A program made the translations under genes and the position numbers. Shown piece by piece: positions 44,283 through 53,223 of a stretch of 61,037 nt of DNA. The notes under the pieces were generated by a model. The model worked only from the letters and a program-made list of their open reading frames with translations. It had not been told where the DNA came from and searched no databases. The stretch is taken from the NCBI GenBank assembly GCA_029979565.1, contig JAPOHG010000004.1:11958-72994 (forward strand). The letters run 5' to 3'. Source of the DNA: a bacterium. Lineage in GTDB: Bacteria > Bacteroidota > Bacteroidia > Flavobacteriales_D > Sanyastnellaceae. Each line of letters begins with the position of its first letter. Positions within the stretch are counted from its first letter, which is position 1.

Positions 44283-45269
44283 TCAATCGACCAAGAGTCG
44301 GACCGTCGAAGTCCGCCCGGAAGGCGTCATGCTCCGAATCGTGTAGGTCCCAGTTGCCCACGTCTCCGCTGGGAGTTGGGCTTGTCTTCCACCACCCAAG
44401 AAGAAGGCGTGAACCGTTCGGCCGGTGGCATCGAATACCTGAAATTCTGCTGCCTCGGGACCGTTCTGCAACCATGCTGAACCGGCTGTGGGATTGGGGT
44501 ACGTGAAGAAGTTATGTGATTCTCCTTTGGGTTCGATTACGTTGACGGCCGGTCCGAATCGGTACACCGTTCCTTCTACCGGTACGCCCGAAAGATTGGC
44601 GCCGGAGTAATACCATTGGTAAAAGTCATCGGTTAACGTCCAATCCGGATCCTCGGCTTCGCCGCTTGCCGTGTAAAACGTTCCATCATAGTAGTCGTAG
44701 TCAAAGCCGAGAATGATGCCCGAAGTCAAAAAGTCGAGTTCGAGGGAGTCGGAGTTGATTGTATTGGGACCAAAACGGTATTCGATGATGCCGCCGCTTT
44801 CGTAAATCCATGTTTGAAAGTTGATCCTCAACGTGGTGGTGCCGAGGCCGGAGATTTCATCATACGATCCGCAGTTGTCCCATTCTATTTTCAGGATGCG
44901 GTTGGGCGAATCGCCCGTGACCTGGTACTGGATGCTGCTAAACTCTTCCGCTTCTACTGCTCCGATGTCCATGACGTCGAGGCTAATGGGCCAGAGGATG
45001 TTGAGCAGGGAATTCTCAGTGGTGTTGATCAGCATTTCTCCCGTGCCGCCAATCATCAAAATGCCACCCGAATTGTTTCCGTCGAGGTCAATGGAAAAGT
45101 CCAAAGGGATTTGTACTTCCGGGTCATCCCACCCCACCTCAATGCCCAACGAAGTGGGGTCATCAAGGGGCAGGTAGTACTCGTTGAGCACTGTTGCATC
45201 GTAAGGAAATTGGCTGAAAGCCGAAGCGAAGGAGACCAATGCGGCAGTGAAGAGGAGAGGCTTTTTCAT
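44283..45269 (-). CDS. Secreted protein with T9SS type A sorting tail
   Basis: The 328-residue product has a signal peptide (MKKPLLFTAALVSFASAFSQ), a beta-rich body (with IQYQVTGDSPNRILKIEW and TLRINFQTWIYESGGIIEYRFG) common to small T9SS cargo of unknown function, and a C-terminal tail with FFTYPNPTAGSAWLQ and TGTYTIRSM. It follows the LOG gene by three bases in the same direction and ends seven bases from the convergent giant cargo gene. Confidence 0.87.
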   Translation of the reverse strand: MKKPLLFTAALVSFASAFSQFPYDATVLNEYYLPLDDPTSLGIEVGWDDPEVQIPLDFSIDLDGNNSGGILMIGGTGEMLINTTENSLLNILWPISLDVMDIGAVEAEEFSSIQYQVTGDSPNRILKIEWDNCGSYDEISGLGTTTLRINFQTWIYESGGIIEYRFGPNTINSDSLELDFLTSGIILGFDYDYYDGTFYTASGEAEDPDWTLTDDFYQWYYSGANLSGVPVEGTVYRFGPAVNVIEPKGESHNFFTYPNPTAGSAWLQNGPEAAEFQVFDATGRTVHAFFLGGGRQAQLPAETWATGTYTIRSMTPSGRTSTVRLLVD

Positions 45270-45272
45270 GGC

Positions 45273-45962
45273 TCAGAAGTTAGGGCGAAGCAATGACTTG
45301 GAGTAGAACTCATCGATTACCCGGACGACTTCCTCCGGTGAATCAACGAGATGGAACAAGTCCGGATCCCCAGGGCTGATTGTTTTGTAGCGGTCTGCGA
45401 GGGTGGTTTTCATCCAATCGACAAGCCCTTTCCAGAATTCGGAGTCGTAGAGGATGATGGGCACGGGCTCAACCTTGGCCGTTTGCACAAGGGTCAATGC
45501 TTCGAACAATTCATCCAGCGTTCCGAATCCGCCCGGCATGACAACGAATCCTTGAGAGTACTTCACGAACATCACCTTTCGTACAAAGAAGTAGTCGAAA
45601 TCGATGCTCTTGTCTGGATCGATGTAGGGGTTGTTGTGCTGCTCAAACGGCAATTCGATGTTCAGTCCTACCGATGTTCCTCCTGCATCGTTGGCTCCTC
45701 GATTGCCTGCCTCCATGACTCCGGGACCACCGCCGGTGATGACCCCATAACCGCGTTCGCTGAGTTGACGAGCCACTTCACGGGATTGATTGTAAACCGG
45801 CGAATTTTCTGCCATTCGGGCTGAGCCGTAAATGCTGATGCACGGGCCAATGCGTTGGAGGGTTTCAAACCCTTGCACGAATTCCCCCATGATTTTGAAG
45901 ATGGACCAACTGTCGTTGGTCTTGATTTCATTCCAGTCGCGTTGCTTGAGGCCTTTCTTCAT
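45273..45962 (-). CDS. LOG-family protein (TIGR00730)
   Basis: The 229-residue Rossmann-fold protein has the family motifs GGGPGVMEAGNRGA and PGGFGTLDELFE. Members hydrolyse nucleoside 5'-monophosphates, notably N6-modified AMP (cytokinin-activating 5'-phosphoribohydrolase), or act as pyrimidine/purine-specific nucleosidases. In bacteria the physiological substrate is usually AMP or unknown. It starts nine bases after uvrA, and a perfect hairpin over the uvrA stop lies just before its start codon. Confidence 0.92.
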   Translation of the reverse strand: MKKGLKQRDWNEIKTNDSWSIFKIMGEFVQGFETLQRIGPCISIYGSARMAENSPVYNQSREVARQLSERGYGVITGGGPGVMEAGNRGANDAGGTSVGLNIELPFEQHNNPYIDPDKSIDFDYFFVRKVMFVKYSQGFVVMPGGFGTLDELFEALTLVQTAKVEPVPIILYDSEFWKGLVDWMKTTLADRYKTISPGDPDLFHLVDSPEEVVRVIDEFYSKSLLRPNF

Positions 45963-45967
45963 GTGTT

Positions 45968-45999
45968 GTTTTTACGTACCCACAATAGTACGTAAAAAC
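45968..45999. repeat. 12-bp perfect inverted repeat over the uvrA stop codon
   Basis: GTTTTTACGTAC (45968-45979) and GTACGTAAAAAC (45988-45999) are exact reverse complements with an 8-base loop. On the minus-strand mRNA the hairpin covers the last uvrA codons and its TAA and ends five bases before the LOG start codon. No T tract follows, so a terminator is less likely than a processing or translation-control element. Confidence 0.6.
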
Positions 46000-48824
46000 G
46001 GACCGGTGGCGCTTGCAGCGTTGGCAGCGACTTCCTCCGGTGTTCCGGTTGCAACAATTTGCCCTCCGCGATAGCCGCCGGCAGGTCCGAGGTCGATGAG
46101 GTGGTCGGCGACCTTCAATACATCCAGGTTGTGTTCGATGACGAGCACTGTGTTGCCTTGATCCACCAATCGCTGGAGCACATCAATGAGCATTTGGATG
46201 TCTTGGAAATGAAGTCCCGTCGTAGGTTCATCCAGCACATAAAAAGTCTGGCCGGTGCTGACGCGGGCGAGTTCGGTAGCGAGTTTGACGCGCTGGGCTT
46301 CGCCTCCGGAAAGGGTGGTCGATTGCTGCCCCAAGGTGATGTACCCCAGTCCAACATCTTGTAGGGTCTTGGCGATGCGCTTCAGCTTGGGAAAGGAATC
46401 GAAGAACTCCACGGCCTCGTTCACGGTCATGCCCAAGACATCCGAGATGGACTTGCCTCGGTAGCGGACCTCGAGGGTTTCGCGGTTGTATCGTTTGCCT
46501 TTGCACGTCTCGCATTCGACGTGGACGTCAGGCAGGAAATTCATCTCCACGGTTCTAACTCCAGCGCCCTTGCAATCTTCGCATCGACCGCCTGTAACGT
46601 TGAAGCTGAACCGGCCCGGCTTGTAACCGCGTATGGCTGCTTCAGGCAGTTTGGTAAACAACGCTCGGATTTCATTGAAAATCCCGGTGTAGGTTGCTGG
46701 ATTGCTCCGGGGCGTCCGGCCAATGGGGCTCTGGTTGATGGCGATGACCTTGTCCAAATGCTGCAAGCCCGTGAGTTTTTTGTAGGGCAGGGGGGCTTGG
46801 GTTTCTTCAAAATAATGGTTGTGCAGCGCTGGGTATAGGGTTTGATTGATCAACGAGCTCTTGCCGCTTCCACTGATGCCGCTCACACAGGTGAATGTAC
46901 CGAGCGGTATGACGAGGTCGACGTTTTGCAAATTGTGGCCGCTGGCCCCTGTGAGTTTGAGCTTGGCACTGCGTCCCGTCTTCCTGCGCTTTGGAATGGA
47001 AATGCATTTGGTTTTGTTGAGGTACTGAGCGGTGCTGCTCTCGGTCCCGAGGTGTTCAGAAGGAGGTCCTTGTGCGACAATGTAGCCTCCGTGAATGCCC
47101 GCACCGGGCCCGATGTCAATGAGGTGGTCGGCCTTGAGCATCATCTCTTCATCGTGTTCGATGACAATGACTGAGTTCCCCGCATCGCGAAGCGCTTGCA
47201 AACTTTTGATGAGGCGCTCGTTGTCCCGCTGGTGCAGACCGATGCTCGGTTCATCCAAGATGTATAGCACCTCTGTTAACCGGCTGCCAATTTGCGTCGC
47301 TAGCCGAATGCGCTGCGCCTCTCCACCGGACAAGGTGCGGGCGGATCGGTCAAGGGCCAAGTAGTCCAAGCCGACATCCACCAAGAATCCCAACCGCGCA
47401 TTGACTTCTTTGAGAGGTTCCTTCAGGATGAAGCGTTGCTTATCCAAGAGCCGTTCATCCAGGGATTCAAACCACTCAGCCAGAGTGGCCAAGTCCATTT
47501 GCCCCAATTCGGCAATGTTCTTTCCGCCCAACTTGAACTGCAAGCTGATGGGCTTGAGCCGGGTTCCCTCGCAAGAAGGGCAGGATTTCTTCTGCATGAA
47601 GCGACGTGCCCATCGTCGAAGCGGTATGGAATTGCTGCGTTCAGCTGCCGATTCGATGGTGGCAATTACCCCCTCCCAGTTGACGTGACTGCCCGACGTT
47701 CCCGCCCGTCCAGGCACCCAGACGTGTTCTTTCGAACCGTACAGGATTTCACCCATGACCTCAGGGGACAGGCTTCTGATGGGAGTTTTCAAGGTATCGC
47801 CTGAAGCATCCAACAAGGCTTGAATGACTTGCATGGTTCGGTTGCCCTTGATATCACCCAAAGGTGCAATGCCTCCTTTCTGGATGCTTTTGCTGTCGTC
47901 GGGAATGATCAAAGACAACTCCGCCTCCGCCACTTCACCGAGTCCATTGCATTGAGGACAGGCACCGTATGGCGAGTTGAAGGAAAACAGATTGGGTTCG
48001 GGGTCTGGGTAGGCATCACCGGTGGTCGGACACATCAAATGCCTGCTGAAATGACGCACCTTGTTTTCTCCGTGGATGGTGACGCCCATATTGCCTTTTC
48101 CCAAATTCAATGCGGTCTTGATGGAGCGCAGCAGACGTTCTTCGTCGTCAAGGCGCACTTCAAGCCGGTCGATGACGACTTCGATATCGTGGACCTTGTA
48201 CCGATCCAGGCGCATGCCCGGTTCCAACTCCACCAGTTCACCGTCAATTCGAGCGCGCACGTATCCCTGCTTCATGACGGACTCGAACAATTCTCGGTAG
48301 TGGCCTTTTCGGCCTTTGACAAGGGGCGCGAGCAATAAGATGCGCTGACCGTGGTAATCCGCGAGCATGCGCTCCAATATTTCCTCGTCCGTAAACCGGA
48401 TCATGGCCTCGCCGGTTTGCAGGCTGAAGGCATCTGCCGCTCGAGCGTATATCAAACGCAAGAAATCATGCACTTCCGTGATCGTGCCGACGGTGGAGCG
48501 GGGATTTTTGGAAATGGTCTTTTGCTCAATGCTGATGACCGGACTCAGGCCGGTGATTTGGTCCACCTTGGGCCGTTCCAATCCCCCTAGAAACTGCCGG
48601 GCGTAGGCTGAGAAGGTCTCGAGGTACCGGCGTTGGCCTTCGGCATAAAGGGTATCAAACGCCAAGCTGGACTTACCGCTACCGCTGACGCCGGTAATGA
48701 CGACGAGTTGATCGCGGGGAATGGTGATGGAGACGTCTTTCAGGTTGTGCTCTCGTGCCCCCACCACACGGATTTCAGCTTCGTCGGCTGGAGTGCTGGT
48801 GTGAGGTGCGTGTGCATTTCCCAT
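45972..48824 (-). CDS. uvrA: Excinuclease ABC subunit UvrA
   Basis: The 950-residue protein is the damage-recognition ATPase of nucleotide excision repair. Both ABC modules are complete: Walker A GVSGSGKS (45-52) and GISGSGKS, signatures LSGGEAQR twice, and Walker B LDEPSIGLH and LDEPTTGLH. The zinc-module of the second half (CEDCKGAG ... CETCKGKRY) is intact. The first zinc region reads MCPTTG...CPQCNGLG, so one pair is altered, a form I know from other Bacteroidota. It lies 30 bases downstream of nhaC in the same direction. An SOS operator was not recognised. Confidence 0.97.
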   Translation of the reverse strand: MGNAHAPHTSTPADEAEIRVVGAREHNLKDVSITIPRDQLVVITGVSGSGKSSLAFDTLYAEGQRRYLETFSAYARQFLGGLERPKVDQITGLSPVISIEQKTISKNPRSTVGTITEVHDFLRLIYARAADAFSLQTGEAMIRFTDEEILERMLADYHGQRILLLAPLVKGRKGHYRELFESVMKQGYVRARIDGELVELEPGMRLDRYKVHDIEVVIDRLEVRLDDEERLLRSIKTALNLGKGNMGVTIHGENKVRHFSRHLMCPTTGDAYPDPEPNLFSFNSPYGACPQCNGLGEVAEAELSLIIPDDSKSIQKGGIAPLGDIKGNRTMQVIQALLDASGDTLKTPIRSLSPEVMGEILYGSKEHVWVPGRAGTSGSHVNWEGVIATIESAAERSNSIPLRRWARRFMQKKSCPSCEGTRLKPISLQFKLGGKNIAELGQMDLATLAEWFESLDERLLDKQRFILKEPLKEVNARLGFLVDVGLDYLALDRSARTLSGGEAQRIRLATQIGSRLTEVLYILDEPSIGLHQRDNERLIKSLQALRDAGNSVIVIEHDEEMMLKADHLIDIGPGAGIHGGYIVAQGPPSEHLGTESSTAQYLNKTKCISIPKRRKTGRSAKLKLTGASGHNLQNVDLVIPLGTFTCVSGISGSGKSSLINQTLYPALHNHYFEETQAPLPYKKLTGLQHLDKVIAINQSPIGRTPRSNPATYTGIFNEIRALFTKLPEAAIRGYKPGRFSFNVTGGRCEDCKGAGVRTVEMNFLPDVHVECETCKGKRYNRETLEVRYRGKSISDVLGMTVNEAVEFFDSFPKLKRIAKTLQDVGLGYITLGQQSTTLSGGEAQRVKLATELARVSTGQTFYVLDEPTTGLHFQDIQMLIDVLQRLVDQGNTVLVIEHNLDVLKVADHLIDLGPAGGYRGGQIVATGTPEEVAANAASATGPFLRTIVGT

Positions 48825-48854
48825 GGGAAGCCAACAAATCGTTCAACCCGGTGT

Positions 48855-50327
48855 TCAATTTGCCTTCGCCTCGGACAAGCGCTTGATGCGAAAGCCCATC
48901 GCCGCTACTGTCAACGTCATCAGCGGACTGATCCAATTGAAGATGCAATAGGGCAGGTAGGCCCACGTGGCGACGCCAAGAATTCCACTCTGGGCCACCC
49001 CACACGTATTCCAAGGAATCAGTACACTGGTTACTGTGCCGCTGTCTTCCAGTGTGCGGCTGAGGTTTTCAGGCGCAAGGTCACGCTCAGCGTAGGCATC
49101 CTTAAGCATGTTTCCAGGAACGACAATGGCGAGGTATTGATCGGATGCCAGGACATTGAAGGCGAGGCAGGTGCCGACGGTTCGGCCTACCAGACCAAAC
49201 GTGGACTGCACACCGCTCAAAATGGCCTGCGTGATCCGTTCAAGCATGCGTGTCGCTTGCATGGCTGCCCCGAAAACCATGGCGCACAAAATGAGCCAAA
49301 CGGTGTTGAGCATACCGGCCATGCCGCTGGAAGCCAGTAAATCATTGGCCATGGCGTTGGAGGTTGAAATGGCGCTGTCCAACGCCATCGACTGGATGCA
49401 CGCTGTAAAGGCAGCCAGGACAAAACCGCCCTCCTCGCTTCCGATTCCAGCAACCTCTCGAATGATGTCCGGCTGGAAAACCACCGCTGTCAGGGCTCCG
49501 AGCAAGGTGCCGATGAACAAAGCAGCGGCAGCAGGTACTTTGCGTGCAATCAAAACGATGACAACCACCGGGGCTATGAAGAGGCCGACATGGATGTTGA
49601 ACGCTGCGAACACAGCTGCTCCGAATTCATCGGCAAAAGCCGCAGATACGCCGTCAGCGGCTGCTGCGCCTCCAAACCCGACAACCAAGAAAACAACCAG
49701 TGCGATCAACAGGCTCGGCACCGTGGTCAAGGTCATGTACCGGATGTGGCTGAAGAGGTCGGTTCCTCCCACGGCGGCAGCAATGTTCGTCGTATCACTC
49801 AGCGGTGACATTTTGTCCCCGAAATACGCACCCGAGATGATGGCACCTGCAATCCATCCTTCGCTCAATCCCAGGGCTGAACCAATGCCCACCAGGGCGA
49901 CTCCAACGGTGCCGACAGTGCCCCACGAACTGCCCGTCGCCAAGGAGAGCAACCCGCAGATAATGCATGCGGCGAACAGAAAGATGCCGGGTTCAAGGAT
50001 TTGCAACCCGTAGTGGATAAATGCGGGGATGATACCGGCGATGAGCCACGTCCCAGATAATGCGCCAATCATCAATAAAATGAGGATGGCCTCGGTCGTT
50101 TGGGAAACTGAATGAGCGATGGCATCGCTGATGGCTTTCCATTGCACCCCGCGGGTCATTCCGATACCGCCTGCAACGAATGCGGCCAGGAGCATGGCAA
50201 TCTGGTTGGCTCCGTAAGAACTGTCTTCACCGAAGGCGACTACGTCCGCTGCGAGCAGTCCGATGAGGGCGACGACAGGAACGAGGGACAGGCCCAGCGA
50301 GGGCATGGCTGGCTGAGCAGGCATCAT
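48855..50327 (-). CDS. nhaC: Na+/H+ antiporter, NhaC family
   Basis: The 490-residue polytopic protein has about 11-12 membrane spans and NhaC-family blocks (GTWLIAGIIPAFIHYGL, SLATGSSWGTVGTVGVAL, ISGAYFGDKMSPLSDTTN, and LIPWNTCG near the end). It exchanges cytoplasmic Na+ for protons across the inner membrane, fitting a marine habitat; some relatives exchange malate/lactate instead. Its ATG overlaps the yajC stop by four bases. The two are probably co-transcribed. Confidence 0.9.
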   Translation of the reverse strand: MMPAQPAMPSLGLSLVPVVALIGLLAADVVAFGEDSSYGANQIAMLLAAFVAGGIGMTRGVQWKAISDAIAHSVSQTTEAILILLMIGALSGTWLIAGIIPAFIHYGLQILEPGIFLFAACIICGLLSLATGSSWGTVGTVGVALVGIGSALGLSEGWIAGAIISGAYFGDKMSPLSDTTNIAAAVGGTDLFSHIRYMTLTTVPSLLIALVVFLVVGFGGAAAADGVSAAFADEFGAAVFAAFNIHVGLFIAPVVVIVLIARKVPAAAALFIGTLLGALTAVVFQPDIIREVAGIGSEEGGFVLAAFTACIQSMALDSAISTSNAMANDLLASSGMAGMLNTVWLILCAMVFGAAMQATRMLERITQAILSGVQSTFGLVGRTVGTCLAFNVLASDQYLAIVVPGNMLKDAYAERDLAPENLSRTLEDSGTVTSVLIPWNTCGVAQSGILGVATWAYLPYCIFNWISPLMTLTVAAMGFRIKRLSEAKAN

Positions 50328-50656
50328 GCGTTGGCTTTGATGTCTTCTTCCGAAGCTTCGCCCGCTGGATTCAAGGCGGTCTTTTCAATGCGGATTTTGG
50401 CGCCATCTACTTGAATGAGCACGGTGCGCTCGTTCATGTCGACCACCTTGCCGTGGATGCCGCCGATGGACACCACTTTGTCGCCCTTTTTGAGGCCTTC
50501 GCGGAAGGTCTTTGCCTCCTTTTGTTTTTTGACTTGCGGTCGAATCATGAAGAGGTACATGATCAAGAACATCCCGCCGATGAGGAGGAAAAAACTCAGT
50601 CCACCCTCGCCTGGAGCCGGGCTCTGGAGGGTCAATCGTGCGAATAAGTTGAGCAT
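50324..50656 (-). CDS. yajC: Preprotein translocase subunit YajC
   Basis: The 110-residue protein has one membrane span (about residues 20-40, FFLLIGGMFLIMYLFMIRPQ) and the family block GDKVVSIGGIHGKVVDMNERTV. YajC associates with SecDF and the Sec translocon in the inner membrane. The order nusB, DUF1573, yajC recurs in Bacteroidota. It follows DUF1573 by 16 bases and overlaps nhaC. Confidence 0.95.
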   Translation of the reverse strand: MLNLFARLTLQSPAPGEGGLSFFLLIGGMFLIMYLFMIRPQVKKQKEAKTFREGLKKGDKVVSIGGIHGKVVDMNERTVLIQVDGAKIRIEKTALNPAGEASEEDIKANA

Positions 50657-50672
50657 GGTATACAGGGTTAAT

Positions 50673-51155
50673 TTATTCTTGAGTGGAGGGGCCGATGACT
50701 TCAGCGGTCAAGACCAAGGTCGTGGTGGAAGGCACGGCGTTGGTGACGACGTATACCTCCTTTCGGTTAGCCCCGACGCGTCCTCGACTGTCAAAGCGGA
50801 TGGCTACTTCGCCGCTTCCTTCCGGTTGAATGGACTCCCGGGGCCACTGTTCGGCCAGTGTGCATCCGCACGAAGTACTGACATCTGATAGAATCAGCGG
50901 GGCTGATCCGGTGTTTTTGAAATTGAACACCACGTCTGCTTGCGTCCCCTCGGTTACAATCCCCAAATCGACCAGGGTGTCGGCGAAGGCAATATCTGGC
51001 AAGTCAGCAGAAGATGATTCTGCAGTGCTCGCGGTCGCCGGAATGTGAATGAGGTCTGTGCTGAGTTTCTTCTGATCGCCCCAACCACAACCTGCGAGGC
51101 CAAGCAGGGCCACAGCCAGGGTGAGCATGTAGAAGTTTGCAAGCCGTTGTTTCAT
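50673..51155 (-). CDS. DUF1573 lipoprotein
   Basis: The 160-residue protein has a lipobox (LLGLAGC, Cys23), a short linker and one DUF1573 Ig-like domain (FADTLVDLGIVTEGTQADVVFNFKNTG, DVSTSCGCTLAEQWPRESIQPEGSG, FDSRGRVG). The domain is abundant in Bacteroidota and its function is not known. It overlaps the nusB stop by four bases, so the two are translationally coupled. Confidence 0.92.
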   Translation of the reverse strand: MKQRLANFYMLTLAVALLGLAGCGWGDQKKLSTDLIHIPATASTAESSSADLPDIAFADTLVDLGIVTEGTQADVVFNFKNTGSAPLILSDVSTSCGCTLAEQWPRESIQPEGSGEVAIRFDSRGRVGANRKEVYVVTNAVPSTTTLVLTAEVIGPSTQE

Positions 51156-52096
51156 TCGATGAGCCCCCTTCCCGTTTTTTTGATCAGTCCGTCCTTCTTC
51201 AATTTGCCGAATAACTCATCCAGAATGCCGTTGATGAAGCTGTGGCTTTTGGGCGTGCTATAGTATTTCGACAATTCGATGTATTCGTTTAAGGTGACTT
51301 TAAGTGGAATCGAATCGAAAGTTCGCGCCTCCGCAAGGGCCATCTTCATCAAAATCCGGTCCATCAGCGCGATGCGCTCCAAGTCCCAATTGGCGGCAGC
51401 TTCGGTTACGAATCCTTCATTTTCTGTGGCTTGAGCCAGGGTTTCCTGAAACAGCTCTTCAAAAAATTGCCGGTCATCATCATCGTCTCGCCAGAGGGGA
51501 AGCAGCTCGACGTCCTCATCCGTCTCTCCTATGGTTTTGATGGTCTTGATGGCCATGGAAGCCGCGAGATCGAGATCATCGTTCCAGAAAATACTCAATT
51601 CCTCGAGGTTATCCTGGAACAGCTCCTCGTTGATCATGTGCTTGCGGAACATGCGGATGAGGCATTCCCGATCGTGGCGAAAGCCCCGCTCTTCGCTGGC
51701 CATGTAGGTCGTGTATTCTTCATTATCCAGCAGGCCTTTGAAAATCTTTCTCAGCATTTCTTGGTGATCGCCCCAGCCAATGTTGCCGTCTGCGGATGCT
51801 TTGCTGAGGTTTTTGCTGTTGGCCAACACGCGAAGTGGACGGTTGGTCACAAATTTCGTGTTCGGGTGCAGGTCCTCTGGCGAAGGCAATTGCTTCTTTC
51901 GTCCGGCTTCAATGCGATCAATCGCAAACGATTGCATGCTACCGATCATCAGAAGGAGCAAGAGGTACAATTCCTGCATTTTCTCGATGGAGTGGTCCAA
52001 GGCTTTTTTGGTCTTGACCACGTCGCGTTCCTCGTCCTGGTAAAAGGCGTAGAGCACGTGCAAGATTTTGATCCGGAGGTGGCGACGATTCAGCAT
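51152..52096 (-). CDS. nusB: Transcription antitermination factor NusB (long Bacteroidota form)
   Basis: The 314-residue protein begins with LNRRHLRIKILHVLYAF, and its last 130 residues carry the NusB core (DLERIALMDRILMKMALAEA and LNEYIELSKYYSTPKSHSFINGILDEL). NusB with S10 binds boxA in rRNA leaders for antitermination. The form is about twice the length of proteobacterial NusB, with an acidic middle insertion (EDVELLPLWRDDDDD), as usual in Bacteroidota. A perfect TAGTTTTG box lies 16 bases upstream. It may head a long transcript through DUF1573, yajC, nhaC, uvrA, LOG and the cargo gene at 44283. Confidence 0.94.
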   Translation of the reverse strand: MLNRRHLRIKILHVLYAFYQDEERDVVKTKKALDHSIEKMQELYLLLLLMIGSMQSFAIDRIEAGRKKQLPSPEDLHPNTKFVTNRPLRVLANSKNLSKASADGNIGWGDHQEMLRKIFKGLLDNEEYTTYMASEERGFRHDRECLIRMFRKHMINEELFQDNLEELSIFWNDDLDLAASMAIKTIKTIGETDEDVELLPLWRDDDDDRQFFEELFQETLAQATENEGFVTEAAANWDLERIALMDRILMKMALAEARTFDSIPLKVTLNEYIELSKYYSTPKSHSFINGILDELFGKLKKDGLIKKTGRGLIE

Positions 52097-52112
52097 GCTG
52101 GTATGAGAAGGA

Positions 52113-52120
52113 CAAAACTA
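52113..52120 (-). promoter_or_regulatory. -7 box TAGTTTTG for nusB
   Basis: A perfect TAnnTTTG on the minus strand, 16 bases before the ATG at 52096. No clear -33 element was found 19 bases upstream. Confidence 0.5.
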
Positions 52121-52210
52121 ACTGCAACCGAGGTTGATTTACGCGGCCGATTTCGAATCATTTGGCGATTTATCTTCAGGTTATCCACGACGGGCGGTGG
52201 GCGCTCGCCC

Positions 52211-52218
52211 TACCTTTG
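52211..52218 (+). promoter_or_regulatory. -7 box TACCTTTG four bases before the DUF4249 start
   Basis: A perfect TAnnTTTG separated from the ATG at 52223 by four bases (TACCTTTGATGCATG). It is nearly the same sequence and spacing as before the operon at 33403, and predicts a leaderless or 1-3 base leader mRNA. Confidence 0.5.
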
Positions 52219-52222
52219 ATGC

Positions 52223-53209
52223 ATGAAACATTCTGCTTCTTTCGCCGCACCTGTCATTGCTCTTTTCGTCCTTGCCACGGGGTGCCAGCAGGAAATTGAA
52301 GTGGAACTGCCCGAGGTGGACCCGATTTTCGTCGTGGAAGGCAGCATCTTCGAAGGCGAGGCGCCTTTGGTTTTTGTAGGGGAGGCACAAGGGTATTTTG
52401 ATCCCGTAGATGCCAATTCCATAGGACAATCTTTTCTTCCCGGTGCATTGGTGACCTTGAGCGATGGAATCAACACCATCGAATTGGATGAACTGTGCAC
52501 GTCCAATTTGCCGCCTGAGCTGCTCGAAACAGCCGAGGAAATTTTGGGTTTTCCAGCTGCGTTATTGAGCGAATTGGACTTGTGCGTCTACACATCCCTT
52601 GACCCGTCATGGCAAGGAATGGAAGGAGTTACCTATGGATTGGATGTTGTGATTGACGATGCCAGTATGCAAGCGACGACGACCATTGTTCCTGCGGTTC
52701 CTGTCGATTCAGCTTGGTTTCAGTCCCCCGGTACGATTGACTCCCTGGGAGTGATGTATGCACAATTCACAGACCCGGATACACTTGGTAATGCATACCG
52801 CTGGTTTGCCAAAAGAATCAACATTCGACCGGAGTGGGATCCGTTGGCAGGGCAAGTCAAGGATGCTGATTTTGTTGCACCGCTTGGAAGCGTAACCGAT
52901 GATGCTTTTTTCAATGGGTTAACGTTTGATTTTTCGGCTTTCCGTGGAGTGGCCGCCGGAAGCACCGCATGGGATGACGACTTCGGTTCCAGTCCTGAGG
53001 CCGGCTATTTTAAGGTGGGTGATACCGTAGTGGTGCGCATGTGCTCTATTGACGAAGCCGTTTTTCAGGCTGTACGCAGCTACGAAAATTTAATTTTGAG
53101 TCAAGGGAGCCCCTTCGCTCCACCTGCCAATATGGTCACCAACGTTCAAGGAGGAATTGGGCTTTGGGCGGGCTACGGGGTTTGGCAGGATACCGTAATT
53201 TGTCAATAG
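52223..53209 (+). CDS. DUF4249 lipoprotein
   Basis: The 328-residue product has a lipobox (LATGC, Cys21) followed by QQEIEVELPEVDPIFVVEGSI and the ending NMVTNVQGGIGLWAGYGV, both diagnostic of DUF4249. Members normally sit beside a TonB-dependent receptor and are thought to be surface-exposed partners in uptake, like SusD. Here no receptor is adjacent; the partner is the DUF4139 gene 14 bases downstream. Confidence 0.9.
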   Translation: MKHSASFAAPVIALFVLATGCQQEIEVELPEVDPIFVVEGSIFEGEAPLVFVGEAQGYFDPVDANSIGQSFLPGALVTLSDGINTIELDELCTSNLPPELLETAEEILGFPAALLSELDLCVYTSLDPSWQGMEGVTYGLDVVIDDASMQATTTIVPAVPVDSAWFQSPGTIDSLGVMYAQFTDPDTLGNAYRWFAKRINIRPEWDPLAGQVKDADFVAPLGSVTDDAFFNGLTFDFSAFRGVAAGSTAWDDDFGSSPEAGYFKVGDTVVVRMCSIDEAVFQAVRSYENLILSQGSPFAPPANMVTNVQGGIGLWAGYGVWQDTVICQ

Positions 53210-53223
53210 AAATTCAGTACGAA

